DNA of 64,000 nt. Source: Acidobacteriota bacterium. GTDB lineage: Bacteria; Acidobacteriota; Blastocatellia; RBC074. The position numbers and the translations under genes were made by a program. Of this stretch, positions 46,092-55,063 are shown in pieces. Below the pieces are notes generated by a model. The model made no database searches. It had not been told where the DNA came from and worked only from the letters and a program-made list of their open reading frames with translations. The first letter of the stretch is position 1, and each line of letters starts with the position of its first letter. The stretch spans positions 24,714 to 88,713 of the forward strand of contig JAFDVL010000003.1 in assembly GCA_018268995.1 (NCBI GenBank). The letters are read 5' to 3'.

Positions 46092-46523
46092 TTAGTTGCT
46101 TCCGTTATTTTTCTTCTTGTCCTTGTCTTTATCTTTATCTTTGTCTTTATCTTTGTCTTTGTCCTTGTCTTTATCCTTATCCCCGTGGTCTTTGTGTTCG
46201 TCGGTAGCTGGCTTCTCGCCTTCTTTCTTTTCGCCTTCCTTGTTCTCGCCTGTGGTGGCGGCAGCATCGGCGGCTTTGTATTCCGCCAGCCATTCGACAT
46301 CAATCGAATCTGCTTTGCGCTTGTCTTTTTCAGTCATCAGCCACTTGCCACGCTCATTCCAACCTTCGCCGCCATTGGGTTCGGTGTGGCAAAAGAGACA
46401 ATCCTTTGCACCGAATTTTTCAGACTTGCGGACAAACGGCGGATAAGCTTCGGTGCGAAACGCGGTCGCCAGGAATAGGCCCAAAACCGCCATTGCAGCG
46501 ATCATTTTTACAGTTGCCTTCAT
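46092..46523 (-). CDS. Secreted monoheme c-type cytochrome with Lys-Asp repeat tail
   Basis: A 143-residue exported protein with a signal peptide (MKATVKMIAAMAVLGLFLATAFRTEAY) and one heme c motif, CLFCH, followed by GWNERGKWL. Heme would be attached in the periplasm; the electron partner is unknown. The last 60 residues are low complexity: Glu/Lys-rich, then about ten KD dipeptides ending in KKKNNGSN. This tail is encoded by a near-perfect hexanucleotide tract. The start at 46523 has GGAGG upstream. It lies upstream of pgk and is likely in the same transcript. Confidence 0.78.
   Translation of the reverse strand: MKATVKMIAAMAVLGLFLATAFRTEAYPPFVRKSEKFGAKDCLFCHTEPNGGEGWNERGKWLMTEKDKRKADSIDVEWLAEYKAADAAATTGENKEGEKKEGEKPATDEHKDHGDKDKDKDKDKDKDKDKDKDKDKKKNNGSN
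46102..46187. repeat. Hexanucleotide microsatellite within the cytochrome gene
   Basis: A tract of CTTTGT/CTTTAT units encodes the Lys-Asp tail of the cytochrome. A unit length of six keeps the frame, so slippage would change the tail length without breaking the gene. Confidence 0.75.
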
Positions 46524-46560
46524 AAAAGTTACTTCCTCCACTGAAAATTTGAGAGTTGCA

Positions 46561-46821
46561 CTATTCAACGTCATCCTCGCGCCGGAATATTTTACGAAAC
46601 AGATTTCGTCTTCCAACATCTTCGGGCGCAACGACAGCCGTGGAAAAGCATTGATTGGCGATGCGTTGCAAATCTAAAAGCCACTCGGCTTCGATCACAT
46701 AAAATCTATCGCCTTGCTCGATCCATTTGCGATCCGGGTATTGATGTTCCCATTCAACTTTCACGGCATTTTGCCAGAAAGAGTTTCGTCCAGTAATTTC
46801 GACCCTGATCGGTTTTTTCAT
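46561..46821 (-). CDS. Small hypothetical protein, about 86 aa
   Basis: A soluble protein beginning MKKPIRVEITGRNSFWQNAVKVEWEHQYPDRKW and ending in a charged KIFRREDDVE. I do not recognise the family. The start at 46821 is preferred to 46896 because the extra N-terminal residues look unlike coding sequence; a GTGAGAA site precedes it, though weakly. It is the first gene of the minus-strand run that continues with the cytochrome and pgk and is separated from the cytochrome by 37 bases. Confidence 0.5.
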   Translation of the reverse strand: MKKPIRVEITGRNSFWQNAVKVEWEHQYPDRKWIEQGDRFYVIEAEWLLDLQRIANQCFSTAVVAPEDVGRRNLFRKIFRREDDVE

Positions 46822-47091
46822 GTTCTCACATAGCACCGGAAGCCACCTGGCAGCCAGCGCGTGCATTAGATACTGCACATCTCCAGGCGGTTGCATCTTA
46901 CCGTTCCAAGCCTACGCTTCGCAAGCGACAGCCTCCGACATAAAGTTTATCAATCAGCCTATAACATCCGAGATTCTGTGACTTGATCGGGCTTATTCGT
47001 TGTGCTAGTTTGCCTCCCGTCTTCACACAACAACCCCGTCGCGCAATTTCACAACACGCTCGTTGACGCGGCAGCAATGCGGGAGAAAATC

Positions 47092-48810
47092 GTGTTCCAA
47101 GTAAAAACGACCAGAAACCAGAAACTTTACGACGCAATCATCATTGGCTCCGGTGCATCTGGCGGGATGGCGGCGAAAGAACTCACGGAAAAAGGCATGG
47201 AAGTTTTAGTGCTGGAAGCCGGGCCGCCCGTCAATCCAGCCCGTGATTTTTCGATGCACACATGGCCATACGAAGATATGTATCGCGGCTTCGGGCCGCC
47301 CGGCTGGAGGAACATAGATCAATGGATGGAAGACACTGCTGGGCATTTCAGCCGCCACTTTTACGTCAAGGATTCTGAAAACCCCTACACGACCGAACCC
47401 GGAAAACCGTTTTTGTGGGTACGCGCACGCATCGTCGGCGGCAAAACGCTGCACTGGGGACGACTGTCGTGGCGATTGTCCGATCTGGATTTTAAAGCCG
47501 CTTCGCACGATGGATTTGACGTGGACTGGCCGATTGACTACAAGGAAATTGAGCCGTACTACGACAAGGTTGAAGAATTCGTCGGCGTCAGCGGCAATCA
47601 CGACAATCTGTGGTATCAGCCAAACGGAAAATATTTGCCGCCGATGAATCTGACCTGTGGCGAGCAGTTGCTGAAAAAAGGTTCGGAAAAGCTAGGCCGC
47701 CCCGGTATCACCTCGCGCGTTTCGATGTTGACTGCCGTGAAGCCTCATCACAAAAAATATAACCGCGCGGCGTGTCATTATTGCGGGCATTGCGGCGATG
47801 GCTGCGATGTCGGCGCAATGTTTAGTTCGGTGTCTTCAACGTTACCGGTCGCAGCAGCGACAGGCAAGATGACGCTGCGTCCTAATTCTGTTGTCCGTCA
47901 CATTAACGTTGATCCAAAAACAGGCAATGCCAAAGGCGTTTCTGTCGTGGATCGCGTGACATATCAGGAATTGGAATTTCAGGGCAAGGTCATCATCGTT
48001 GCGGGTTCGACGCTTGAATCCACCCGGCTCCTGCTTAATTCCAAATCGCGGCAGCATCCCAACGGCGTAGGCAATTCGTCCGGCGTGCTTGGACATTACC
48101 TGGTAGACCACTTCGGCGGCATCAGCGGAATGGGCGTCTTTCCAACCTTGGCGGGACGAGACCCGGTAAACGAAGATGGCAAAGCCGCAGGCTTGTTCAT
48201 TCCGCGCTTCCGCAATTTGGACGCGAAAACCAAGCACCCGAAATTCCTGCGCGGCTATGGCTTTGAGTGCAGTTCAGGGATGGGGCGCAATCCCGGCGCA
48301 GGTCGCTTCCCCGGCTTTGGCAAAGAATTCAAGGAAACGGTTCGTAAATGGAGCACGGCTCCGGTGTACATGACCACGCGGGCAAATATGCTCTCGCGCT
48401 TTGAAAATTTCGTCGAAATTGATCCGGGCGGAACAGTTGATGCGTGGGGAATTCCCGTGCTGAAAATTCATATTCAGCATTCTGACAACGAACGCGAAAT
48501 GGCCAAAGACGCAGCTGAATGTATTGAAGAAACGCTGAAATCTGCCGGAGCCGAAATCATCTCGGTCGGTGGCAATATGACCGCACCGGGCAAGATTATT
48601 CACGAGCTTGGCACCGCGCGCATGGGCAATGACAAAAAGACTTCAGTGCTGAACAAATGGAATCAAACGCACGATGTCAAAAACGTCTTTGTCACCGACG
48701 GCGCAGCGTTTATCGGCGCAGCAAACCAAAATCCAACGATTACGATTATGGCGCTGACGATGCGCGCCTGTGATTACATTGAGGCCGAAATGAAACGCGG
48801 GAATTTGTAG
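47092..48810 (+). CDS. GMC-family FAD oxidoreductase
   Basis: A 573-residue oxidoreductase of the GMC superfamily, close to gluconate 2-dehydrogenase and related periplasmic sugar or alcohol dehydrogenases. The FAD motif DAIIIGSGASGGMAA opens the protein, a Cys cluster (CHYCGHCGDGC) lies in the middle and the C-terminal catalytic segment holds AAFIGAANQNPTITIMALT with a conserved Asn. The start was set at the GTG at 47092 because GGGAG is 6 bases upstream; the ATG at 47077 has no site. There is no signal peptide. A cytochrome partner may be needed, and the c-type gene lies divergently nearby. Confidence 0.88.
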   Translation: MFQVKTTRNQKLYDAIIIGSGASGGMAAKELTEKGMEVLVLEAGPPVNPARDFSMHTWPYEDMYRGFGPPGWRNIDQWMEDTAGHFSRHFYVKDSENPYTTEPGKPFLWVRARIVGGKTLHWGRLSWRLSDLDFKAASHDGFDVDWPIDYKEIEPYYDKVEEFVGVSGNHDNLWYQPNGKYLPPMNLTCGEQLLKKGSEKLGRPGITSRVSMLTAVKPHHKKYNRAACHYCGHCGDGCDVGAMFSSVSSTLPVAAATGKMTLRPNSVVRHINVDPKTGNAKGVSVVDRVTYQELEFQGKVIIVAGSTLESTRLLLNSKSRQHPNGVGNSSGVLGHYLVDHFGGISGMGVFPTLAGRDPVNEDGKAAGLFIPRFRNLDAKTKHPKFLRGYGFECSSGMGRNPGAGRFPGFGKEFKETVRKWSTAPVYMTTRANMLSRFENFVEIDPGGTVDAWGIPVLKIHIQHSDNEREMAKDAAECIEETLKSAGAEIISVGGNMTAPGKIIHELGTARMGNDKKTSVLNKWNQTHDVKNVFVTDGAAFIGAANQNPTITIMALTMRACDYIEAEMKRGNL

Positions 48811-48828
48811 AGTTTCTCGCCACGAATA

Positions 48829-48947
48829 AACGCGAATTTTCACGAATGATCTTTCGCCACAGATTTTATGGATAAAGCAAAAGAGAATCTGTGTGAATCT
48901 GTGTGAATCTGTGGCTTATAAAACAGTCCCAATTCGTGGCTCATCCT
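48829..48947. repeat. Short-repeat intergenic element
   Basis: The gap between the GMC gene and the next CDS is filled by CACGAATAAACGCGAA and its partner CACGAAT, then three tandem copies of AATCTGTGTG and the return sequence AATTCGTGGC. Similar tracts occur between genes in related genomes, to my knowledge as decayed dispersed repeats; no coding sequence is present. Confidence 0.5.
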
Positions 48948-48957
48948 GGAGAAATCA

Positions 48958-49533
48958 ATGTTCGCACAAGACAACAAACAGCCTTCCGCCAAAGATGCGC
49001 CGGGGCCGAAACCATCGGTAAAACTCTATTCGATCTTTGCGCTGCAACGCGACAAAGCATTCACAGGCGAATTTGAAACCAGCAAAAGCAAATATAAGTT
49101 TACCTTTGCGCCGAAATCTGCACAGGTAGAGAACGGTAAATTACGGCTCACAGGCACATTCAGCGTTGGCGCACGCAAAGTTGAAAACGTAGTTGCAACG
49201 CTGGCTTCTATCCAGGGAGGACTGGGAACAGTTCCAACTGCCATCAATGAACGACCGCTGAAATCATCCTCCGGTTTGCCACTGACAGAAGCGACGGATA
49301 TTCGCGGTTTTGTCGGTGCGATGTATTTTCACCTTTCCCCTATCAAGGCAGCCGCTCTCGGCCTGACGATTGACATGAGCAAAGTGCAATTGAATGCGCG
49401 ATTGTTCCCAACCAGTGAAACTGAGCGTGAATTGCAGGTGGTATTTTCTGATGTTGCATCGGCACTTTATGGTGCAACTCCAAACGCGAATGCTGCCGCC
49501 CCACATCTTGCTGCGCTCAATCAGATTTTCTAA
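48958..49533 (+). CDS. Hypothetical beta-rich protein
   Basis: A 191-residue protein beginning MFAQDNKQPSAKDAPGPKPSV. Its core (YKFTFAPKSAQVENGKLRLTGTFSV) looks all-beta, and the last third is Ala-rich. No signal peptide is evident from this start; GGAG lies 7 bases before the ATG. No family recognised. Its stop overlaps the convergent gene's stop by 4 bases. Confidence 0.65.
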   Translation: MFAQDNKQPSAKDAPGPKPSVKLYSIFALQRDKAFTGEFETSKSKYKFTFAPKSAQVENGKLRLTGTFSVGARKVENVVATLASIQGGLGTVPTAINERPLKSSSGLPLTEATDIRGFVGAMYFHLSPIKAAALGLTIDMSKVQLNARLFPTSETERELQVVFSDVASALYGATPNANAAAPHLAALNQIF

Positions 49534-51374
49534 TTCGACACCGTACCGGGGCGCGTTGAAGTTTCCTGAAATGTCGTGCCATCTGCGCGTCGCAGATTGG
49601 CGGTCACTTTCATTTCCACTGCCGTCGCACCGTTCGCTTCGGCAGCAGTAAATGTAAAGCTTTGCTGCCTGACTGGGGCATTCACTGTCGCAGTTTTTCT
49701 GACAGGGCCAGTCGGCTTCAGAAGCGTCGCTTCGACAATAAAATTCTGCACGGTAATCCCTGCCTGCACTTCGATAAACCACGCGCCATTGATAATAAAA
49801 TTATTCCCGGAATTGTTGGCGATCAGGTTCGTGACCTTCAATTGAACCGGAGGCGGAGGTGGAGGCGTCGTCGGAAGGGCAGCCTGTCCTTCTCCTATTA
49901 CAGATTGCTGGAACGTACTACCATCGGAACGGCGCGCGTTGGCAATAATTTTCGCCTGCACTTTCTTAATCTCGGCACCAATATCATCAAAGGTGAAATT
50001 GATAAGGGTAAGGGCTGTTTGGCCTGATACAACAGCGCTACGAGTGGCTGTACGCTGATTGCCCAGGGCGGTTGCATCTACTTGAAAGCTTGTGATGGTG
50101 ACGCCTGTGGGAGGCTTTACCACCCACGCAACGGTAACGGCGTGAAGCCCCTTTTGGGTATTGATTTTGACCCCCGCAACACTTAGGCCAACGGATTGCG
50201 CTTGTGGTGTGACAGGCTCAGCTTTGGGGAGTGTTGATTTCGACGTGAATGCTTGTGTTCGCTTATCGGTGCGCGTCAGAATCGCAGTGTTTCCCGTATT
50301 CGTGAAGGTTGCCCTGATCGTTACGGTCACACTACGAAAGTCGCCAATCTGCGCTTGTGGGCCACGCACCGTGCGTTCATTGCCAGAAACCGTACGAGGA
50401 GGTACCGAGCTGATTGCTCCGTTCGCATTGGCTACTTCAAAAACCACATCGAATTTGGTGGCTTTGAAGCCTTGTGGTTCCACCACATCCCAGAACGCAA
50501 ACATGTCAACACGCCCGCCGCCCTCAGAAAATTGGACGGGCTTAAGCGTGACGACAGGGTTGGGCACATTAGAGCCTGTACCAGAACCAAAGCCTTCCTG
50601 CTTAGGCGGAAAACTTTCCACCTTCTGACAGACAATGAGACTGTGATTAAGCTCCACGGTCGCTTCCGGGTTGCGCAATCCTTTCTTATTCAGGTCACCT
50701 TTCAATTGAACGCGGAGGCTGCGCGCCGTAATCGCGGCGGTGCCATCTCCGTTCAGACGGTCACCTTTCTCATTGATCGCTTTGACCCGAACAAAAAATC
50801 GGTCGGCGCTGCAAGCCAATGGAGTTGGAGGTCGCCAACTAACATCCACCGCAGAATCCCCGCCCTGCCCCACAATTTTGACAGAGGGCAGATCAGTGAT
50901 ATTGAGGGGTGGGAGCGGATCTGCGATGGCGGCAACCTGAGCACGAACACTGGTGACATCACTGAATTTGATGTCTTTGTTGAAGCCACCGCTTTGCAGA
51001 CGAATGACCGCCTGTCGTTGGCCGGGCGGCGCGCTCACCGTCCTTTCATCTTTTCCCAGGCGGTTAAATTCAACCGTAATTGTCACGTTGAAATTCCTGA
51101 GTTTGATCTCCGGCGCAGACTGTGACACGTCCCAATCAATCACCGCATCAATGCCATCCGCGCGTTCTCGCAACTTCACGTCTTTAATGTCCACGCGAAC
51201 TCCACAGGCCGCCGGGCAAGCCCCCTCGACATTCGCCCCCGAAATCCCTAAGCCCTGTGCGCGGGCGGGCACGAAACAGAAAAGCACCAGGATCATTTGC
51301 ACGCAAAGCCATCCGAGCAACAGGGGCTGTCGCTGCCAAGTAGAGTCAAGAATTCGGTTCAATTTTTGGGTCAT
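49530..51374 (-). CDS. Large secreted Fn3-like repeat protein
   Basis: A 614-residue exported protein. A signal peptide (LGWLCVQMILVLFCFVPARAQ) is followed by a Cys-containing segment (GACPAACGV) and then five or six beta modules of about 90-100 residues. They share a pattern around ITSFQVDATAL and ALTLINFTFDD, which suggests fibronectin-type or Ig-like folds. It is rich in Thr, Val and Pro, with no enzyme motif. The start at 51374 has AGGAG upstream; the longer frame from 51533 is unsupported. A small secreted protein gene lies 55 bases upstream on the same strand. Confidence 0.75.
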   Translation of the reverse strand: MTQKLNRILDSTWQRQPLLLGWLCVQMILVLFCFVPARAQGLGISGANVEGACPAACGVRVDIKDVKLRERADGIDAVIDWDVSQSAPEIKLRNFNVTITVEFNRLGKDERTVSAPPGQRQAVIRLQSGGFNKDIKFSDVTSVRAQVAAIADPLPPLNITDLPSVKIVGQGGDSAVDVSWRPPTPLACSADRFFVRVKAINEKGDRLNGDGTAAITARSLRVQLKGDLNKKGLRNPEATVELNHSLIVCQKVESFPPKQEGFGSGTGSNVPNPVVTLKPVQFSEGGGRVDMFAFWDVVEPQGFKATKFDVVFEVANANGAISSVPPRTVSGNERTVRGPQAQIGDFRSVTVTIRATFTNTGNTAILTRTDKRTQAFTSKSTLPKAEPVTPQAQSVGLSVAGVKINTQKGLHAVTVAWVVKPPTGVTITSFQVDATALGNQRTATRSAVVSGQTALTLINFTFDDIGAEIKKVQAKIIANARRSDGSTFQQSVIGEGQAALPTTPPPPPPVQLKVTNLIANNSGNNFIINGAWFIEVQAGITVQNFIVEATLLKPTGPVRKTATVNAPVRQQSFTFTAAEANGATAVEMKVTANLRRADGTTFQETSTRPGTVSN

Positions 51375-51429
51375 TATTCGGCTCCTTAAAATTGTATCAG
51401 GATTTTTTGCGGTCAAGCTGCCTGCCCGA

Positions 51430-51789
51430 TCAATTGTCTGTACCGGCAGCAGGCACTTGAAATGGCGGCAATGGCTTGGCCAAAGCGATAATCTGCGTAT
51501 CCAGCACCTCGACATCTTTGAAATTAAATTCAAGATGAACCTTACTTGTCGGCCCGCTGCCGGTCGTGGTCGTTTCCTCTTTAATCACTTCGATCAGTGA
51601 GTTCGACGCCTGCCGCAGTTTGTGACCGGACTCCGGGATCAGTTGATTATTTTCGACCCTTGCCCCCTTGAATTGCTTTTTGCTTTGCGCATCTGCATTG
51701 CATTGCCACAAAAACGCGGTAGCAAGGGCAAAGACAAACGTCGCAGACAAAACGGTGGCCAGCTTCGTAAACTGTTTTTTGCTTTTCAT
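51430..51789 (-). CDS. Small secreted hypothetical protein
   Basis: A 119-residue protein with a signal peptide (MKSKKQFTKLATVLSATFVFALATAFLWQCNADAQ). The mature part contains KEETTTTGSGPTSKVHLEFNFKDVEVLDTQIIAL and a Pro-rich end. GGAGG lies before the ATG. It precedes the Fn3-like protein and shares with it a short motif of the ALAKPLPPF/AIADPLPPL type. They may function together. Confidence 0.65.
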   Translation of the reverse strand: MKSKKQFTKLATVLSATFVFALATAFLWQCNADAQSKKQFKGARVENNQLIPESGHKLRQASNSLIEVIKEETTTTGSGPTSKVHLEFNFKDVEVLDTQIIALAKPLPPFQVPAAGTDN

Positions 51790-51980
51790 AGAGGTTCCTC
51801 CAGTGTTCGGGTAAGAGTTCAAACTGAAATTCCAACGACGGGCGAAACATTAAAGGGAGGAACAGAGGAAAGTCTTAAGGTCAGCTTGAGATTTTCTTGA
51901 AATAAACTTCAAGAACTTTTGAGACGGTTGTAGCAGGGGACTCCAAAAAGTTGCAGCCGGGCAGAACATCCCTCAGGGGC

Positions 51981-52087
51981 AATTCATTCTCGCTGGGTAC
52001 GCAGGCTTCCAGCCTGCCTGGCTTCGCAAAGGATTTAACGCTCGCACGCATTGCACGCAAGATGCGTGCGTACCCAGAGAATGAATC
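51981..52087. repeat. Imperfect inverted repeat, MITE-like
   Basis: The ends AATTCATTCTCGCTGGGTAC (from 51981) and GTACCCAGAGAATGAAT (to 52087) are near-complementary and enclose a smaller hairpin (GCAGGC/GCCTGC). The 386-bp gap between genes holds nothing else that I can identify. Confidence 0.65.
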
Positions 52088-52175
52088 GCTCTTGGAATAT
52101 CAATTCAGCCCTAGAACTTCCGCCCGGTGACAGGCGTATAATGCGAAAACTCAATTCTATATTTGAGAGGCACGT

Positions 52176-53042
52176 ATGACAGATCAATTCAGCAACAGTA
52201 GTACCCTCGGAATTAGCGAACATGATGTGACGCGTGTGATGGCAGGTCACGTCGAAAGCGTGCGGCAACGGCTGGTGATAGCCTTGGAACAATCCGGCTA
52301 TCGGATTGTGAGCGAAAACCCTTTGCGCGCCAAGCATAGCGCGCGTGGAGGAGCTTCATATTTCATGTCCGCCAATGCGCTGGAATATCCCACTCGACTG
52401 GAAATTAGTTTGAGGCCGCAGGGGCAAGGCGCGACGCAAGTTACCTTTGATTATCAGGTGCAACACGGCGCATTTAGCAAAGGCGACTACCAGACCCTGA
52501 CGCGCGAAGCGGAAGCCATCATCGCCGTTGCCTCACAACGTGCTCAAGCCTTGAGCTGTGCCGGATGCGGAGCCGAAGTTGCTGCCGATTCGCGCTTCTG
52601 CCGCAAATGTGGCGCACCGATCAAAGCGACGGCTCCGGCGGAACTCGAAGTGCTGCGACTGACCGCTGGGGCGCGGGCGGGGTATCAGTGGACGATCATT
52701 GGCGTCACCATCTTTTTGCTGTCGGGAATGTTCCCTTTATTGGTAGCGCTAACCAACAAGTCGCCCGGAAAGTTGATGATTCTTTGGGCGATTTTGAGTG
52801 CCTTCGGAGCCTGGGCGTTAGGTGCAGGGTTGCGGCGCACCCATGTCACGCTTAATCCCAAGCAGGACGAATTGCCCGTGCCAAATTCCACTCCCGCGCG
52901 CATTTCTGCGCCCATCACGAACGAATTGCCCCAGCAACCAATCCATCATTCCGTCACGGATGGCACGACCGATTTATTGCCCACATTGGAGGAGTCAGAG
53001 TCTCATCCGATTCCCCGCCGTCTGGATCGTTCGCAAGCGTGA
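52176..53042 (+). CDS. Zinc-ribbon membrane protein
   Basis: A 288-residue protein. Residues 1-125 resemble a soluble SRPBCC-like or similar alpha/beta domain. A zinc ribbon lies near 129-149 (CAGCGAEVAADSRFCRKCGAP) with four Cys. Two membrane segments follow (about 172-192 and 200-218), then a Pro-rich tail. GAGAGG precedes the ATG. A membrane-tethered regulator or adaptor is plausible, but the function is unknown. Confidence 0.7.
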   Translation: MTDQFSNSSTLGISEHDVTRVMAGHVESVRQRLVIALEQSGYRIVSENPLRAKHSARGGASYFMSANALEYPTRLEISLRPQGQGATQVTFDYQVQHGAFSKGDYQTLTREAEAIIAVASQRAQALSCAGCGAEVAADSRFCRKCGAPIKATAPAELEVLRLTAGARAGYQWTIIGVTIFLLSGMFPLLVALTNKSPGKLMILWAILSAFGAWALGAGLRRTHVTLNPKQDELPVPNSTPARISAPITNELPQQPIHHSVTDGTTDLLPTLEESESHPIPRRLDRSQA

Positions 53043-53140
53043 GCCTGAGGCAATGCCCACCTCTTGTGCATTTCATCATTCCTGACTATAACTTTCTTTC
53101 CACCTTCAGTTTTCCAACTTTAAGCAAAGGAATGATTTCT

Positions 53141-54424
53141 ATGCGCCTCTCCTTGACTCGACTGCTTGTGCTGATTGCCCTGTTGAGTGCGGTATCCATC
53201 GCAAACCCTGCGCGCGACGAACAGCTAGCCAAAGCTGCCGAAGCTCTGCGCGCGAAACTAATTGAAACGCGCCGTTATTTGCATCAGCACCCGGAACTTT
53301 CAAATCGCGAAGAGAAGACCTCGCAATACATCGCCGAAAAACTCCGTTCGTTCGGGTTGGATGAAGTCAAAACGCAGGTCGGAAAGTACGGCGTCGTTGG
53401 GTTGCTGAAGGGTGCCAAGCCCGGCCCCGTCGTCGCGGTACGCGCAGACATGGACGCACTGCCAATTCTGGAAACGCTTGATGTTCCGTACAAATCGCAG
53501 AATCCCGGCGTCAAGCACGCCTGCGGCCACGATTTGCATATGACAGTGCAGCTTGGCGTGGCCGAAATCCTGAGCAAAAACCGTAACCTCATCAACGGCA
53601 CAATCAAATTCATCTTTCAGCCCGCCGAAGAAGGCGCGCCCGAAGGCGAAAACGGAGGCGCGAAATTCATGATCGAAGAAGGCGCGCTGGAAAATCCAAA
53701 GCCTTCTGCCATCTTCGGCCTGCACGTCATGCCGAATATCCAGGTCGGCCAAATCGGCATAAACGTTGGCCCCGCGATGGCGTCGTCCGATAAATTTATG
53801 CTGACGATTCGCGGCAAAAAAGTTCACGGCGCATACCCGCACGACGGCATTGACACCATCGTCGTCGCGTCCGAAGCGGTACTCGCGCTGCAAACAATTC
53901 GCAGCCGCCGCATCAACACGCAAGAGCCGTTAGTCATCACCATCGGCAGCTTTCAAGGCGGCAACCGCTTCAACATCATCGCCGACGAAGTCAAAATCGA
54001 AGGCACGATGCGCACGTTGAATGAAGACGTTCGTACGGCGGCAATGGCAATGATGAAGCAAACGCTGCAAGGCATTACATCGGCGTACGGTGCGAGCTAT
54101 GAATTAACGTGGGGCCGCAACAATCCCGTCACGTACAACGATCCCAAATTGGTCGAAGCGACATTACCCACCATAAAGCGCATCATCGGCGAAGCGAACA
54201 TCACGACGCCGCGTCCGCAAATGGGAGCCGAAGATTTCTCGCTCTATCAAAAAGTGATTCCCGGCTTCTTTTACTTTCTTGGCGTTGGCAACACCAGCAA
54301 AGGCATCACCGCGATGATTCACACGCCGGAATTCGATGCGGATGAAGAGGCGCTGGTGATCGGCGTGAAAGTGATGTCGAATGTACTGCTGGATTATTTG
54401 GATCGCAACGCGAACCGAAACTAA
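53141..54424 (+). CDS. M20-type amidohydrolase, exported
   Basis: A 427-residue peptidase of the M20 IAA-amidohydrolase/N-acyl-amino-acid hydrolase branch. It starts with a signal peptide (MRLSLTRLLVLIALLSAVSIA), so it should act in the periplasm. Metal ligands are visible in RADMDALP, KHACGHDLHM and EEGAPEGENGG, with a further metal-binding region in the C-terminal half (PQMGAEDF). It should hydrolyse amide bonds of N-acyl amino acids or peptides. The ATG at 53141 has AAAGGA 9 bases upstream. Confidence 0.9.
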   Translation: MRLSLTRLLVLIALLSAVSIANPARDEQLAKAAEALRAKLIETRRYLHQHPELSNREEKTSQYIAEKLRSFGLDEVKTQVGKYGVVGLLKGAKPGPVVAVRADMDALPILETLDVPYKSQNPGVKHACGHDLHMTVQLGVAEILSKNRNLINGTIKFIFQPAEEGAPEGENGGAKFMIEEGALENPKPSAIFGLHVMPNIQVGQIGINVGPAMASSDKFMLTIRGKKVHGAYPHDGIDTIVVASEAVLALQTIRSRRINTQEPLVITIGSFQGGNRFNIIADEVKIEGTMRTLNEDVRTAAMAMMKQTLQGITSAYGASYELTWGRNNPVTYNDPKLVEATLPTIKRIIGEANITTPRPQMGAEDFSLYQKVIPGFFYFLGVGNTSKGITAMIHTPEFDADEEALVIGVKVMSNVLLDYLDRNANRN

Positions 54425-54431
54425 CGAAAGC

Positions 54432-54459
54432 GTACCGTAGACTGTCCAGTCTACGGTAC
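54432..54459. repeat. 12-bp perfect hairpin before the sigma factor gene
   Basis: GTACCGTAGACT (54432-54443) pairs with its complement (54448-54459) across a 4-nt loop. It lies between the M20 gene and the sigma factor gene and has no T-run. Confidence 0.65.
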
Positions 54460-54481
54460 ATCGGTCGTCAGAGGTGAGGCG

Positions 54482-55063
54482 ATGACTTCAGGCGCGCCCA
54501 ACGTGACACAACTCCTGGTCAATTGGAACAACGGCGATCAGGCTGCGCTCAATCAATTGCTGCCGCTGGTCAATGACGAACTGCGGCGACTGGCGCGCAA
54601 CTATCTGCGCCGCGAAAGTCCCGGTCATACATTGCAACCGACCGCGCTGGTCAACGAAGCGTACTTACGGCTGATAGATCAACGCCAAATCCAGTGGCAA
54701 AACCGCGCGCATTTCTTCGGCATCGCCGCCCAATTAATGCGGCGCATTCTGGTAGATCACGCGCGCCGTCACGCCTACGCCAAACGCGGCGGCGGTGCGA
54801 TGCAGGTTTCGTTCGATGAAGGAATGGCCGTGACCGAAGCGAAGGCCGCCGAACTGCTCGCCGTGCATGAAGCGTTGGAGAAGTTGACCAAACTGGATAC
54901 GCGCAAAGGCCACATCGTAGAATTGCGCTTCTTTGGCGGTCTGAGCCTGGAAGAAGTCGCTGAAGTTATGTCCATCTCTTCGCCCACCGTGCAACGCGAA
55001 TGGCGCGCCGCGAAAGCGTGGTTGCATCGAATATTGACTGAGGGCAACAACGATGACGCCTGA
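54482..55063 (+). CDS. ECF-type sigma factor
   Basis: A 193-residue sigma-70-like factor of the ECF class common in Acidobacteria (TIGR02999-like). Region 2 is visible in [20 protein letters not shown] and [26 protein letters not shown]; region 4 in [50 protein letters not shown]. It directs RNA polymerase to a small regulon. No anti-sigma factor is adjacent; the overlapping kinase gene is the likely partner. AGAGGTGAG precedes the ATG. Confidence 0.93.
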   Translation: MTSGAPNVTQLLVNWNNGDQAALNQLLPLVNDELRRLARNYLRRESPGHTLQPTALVNEAYLRLIDQRQIQWQNRAHFFGIAAQLMRRILVDHARRHAYAKRGGGAMQVSFDEGMAVTEAKAAELLAVHEALEKLTKLDTRKGHIVELRFFGGLSLEEVAEVMSISSPTVQREWRAAKAWLHRILTEGNNDDA

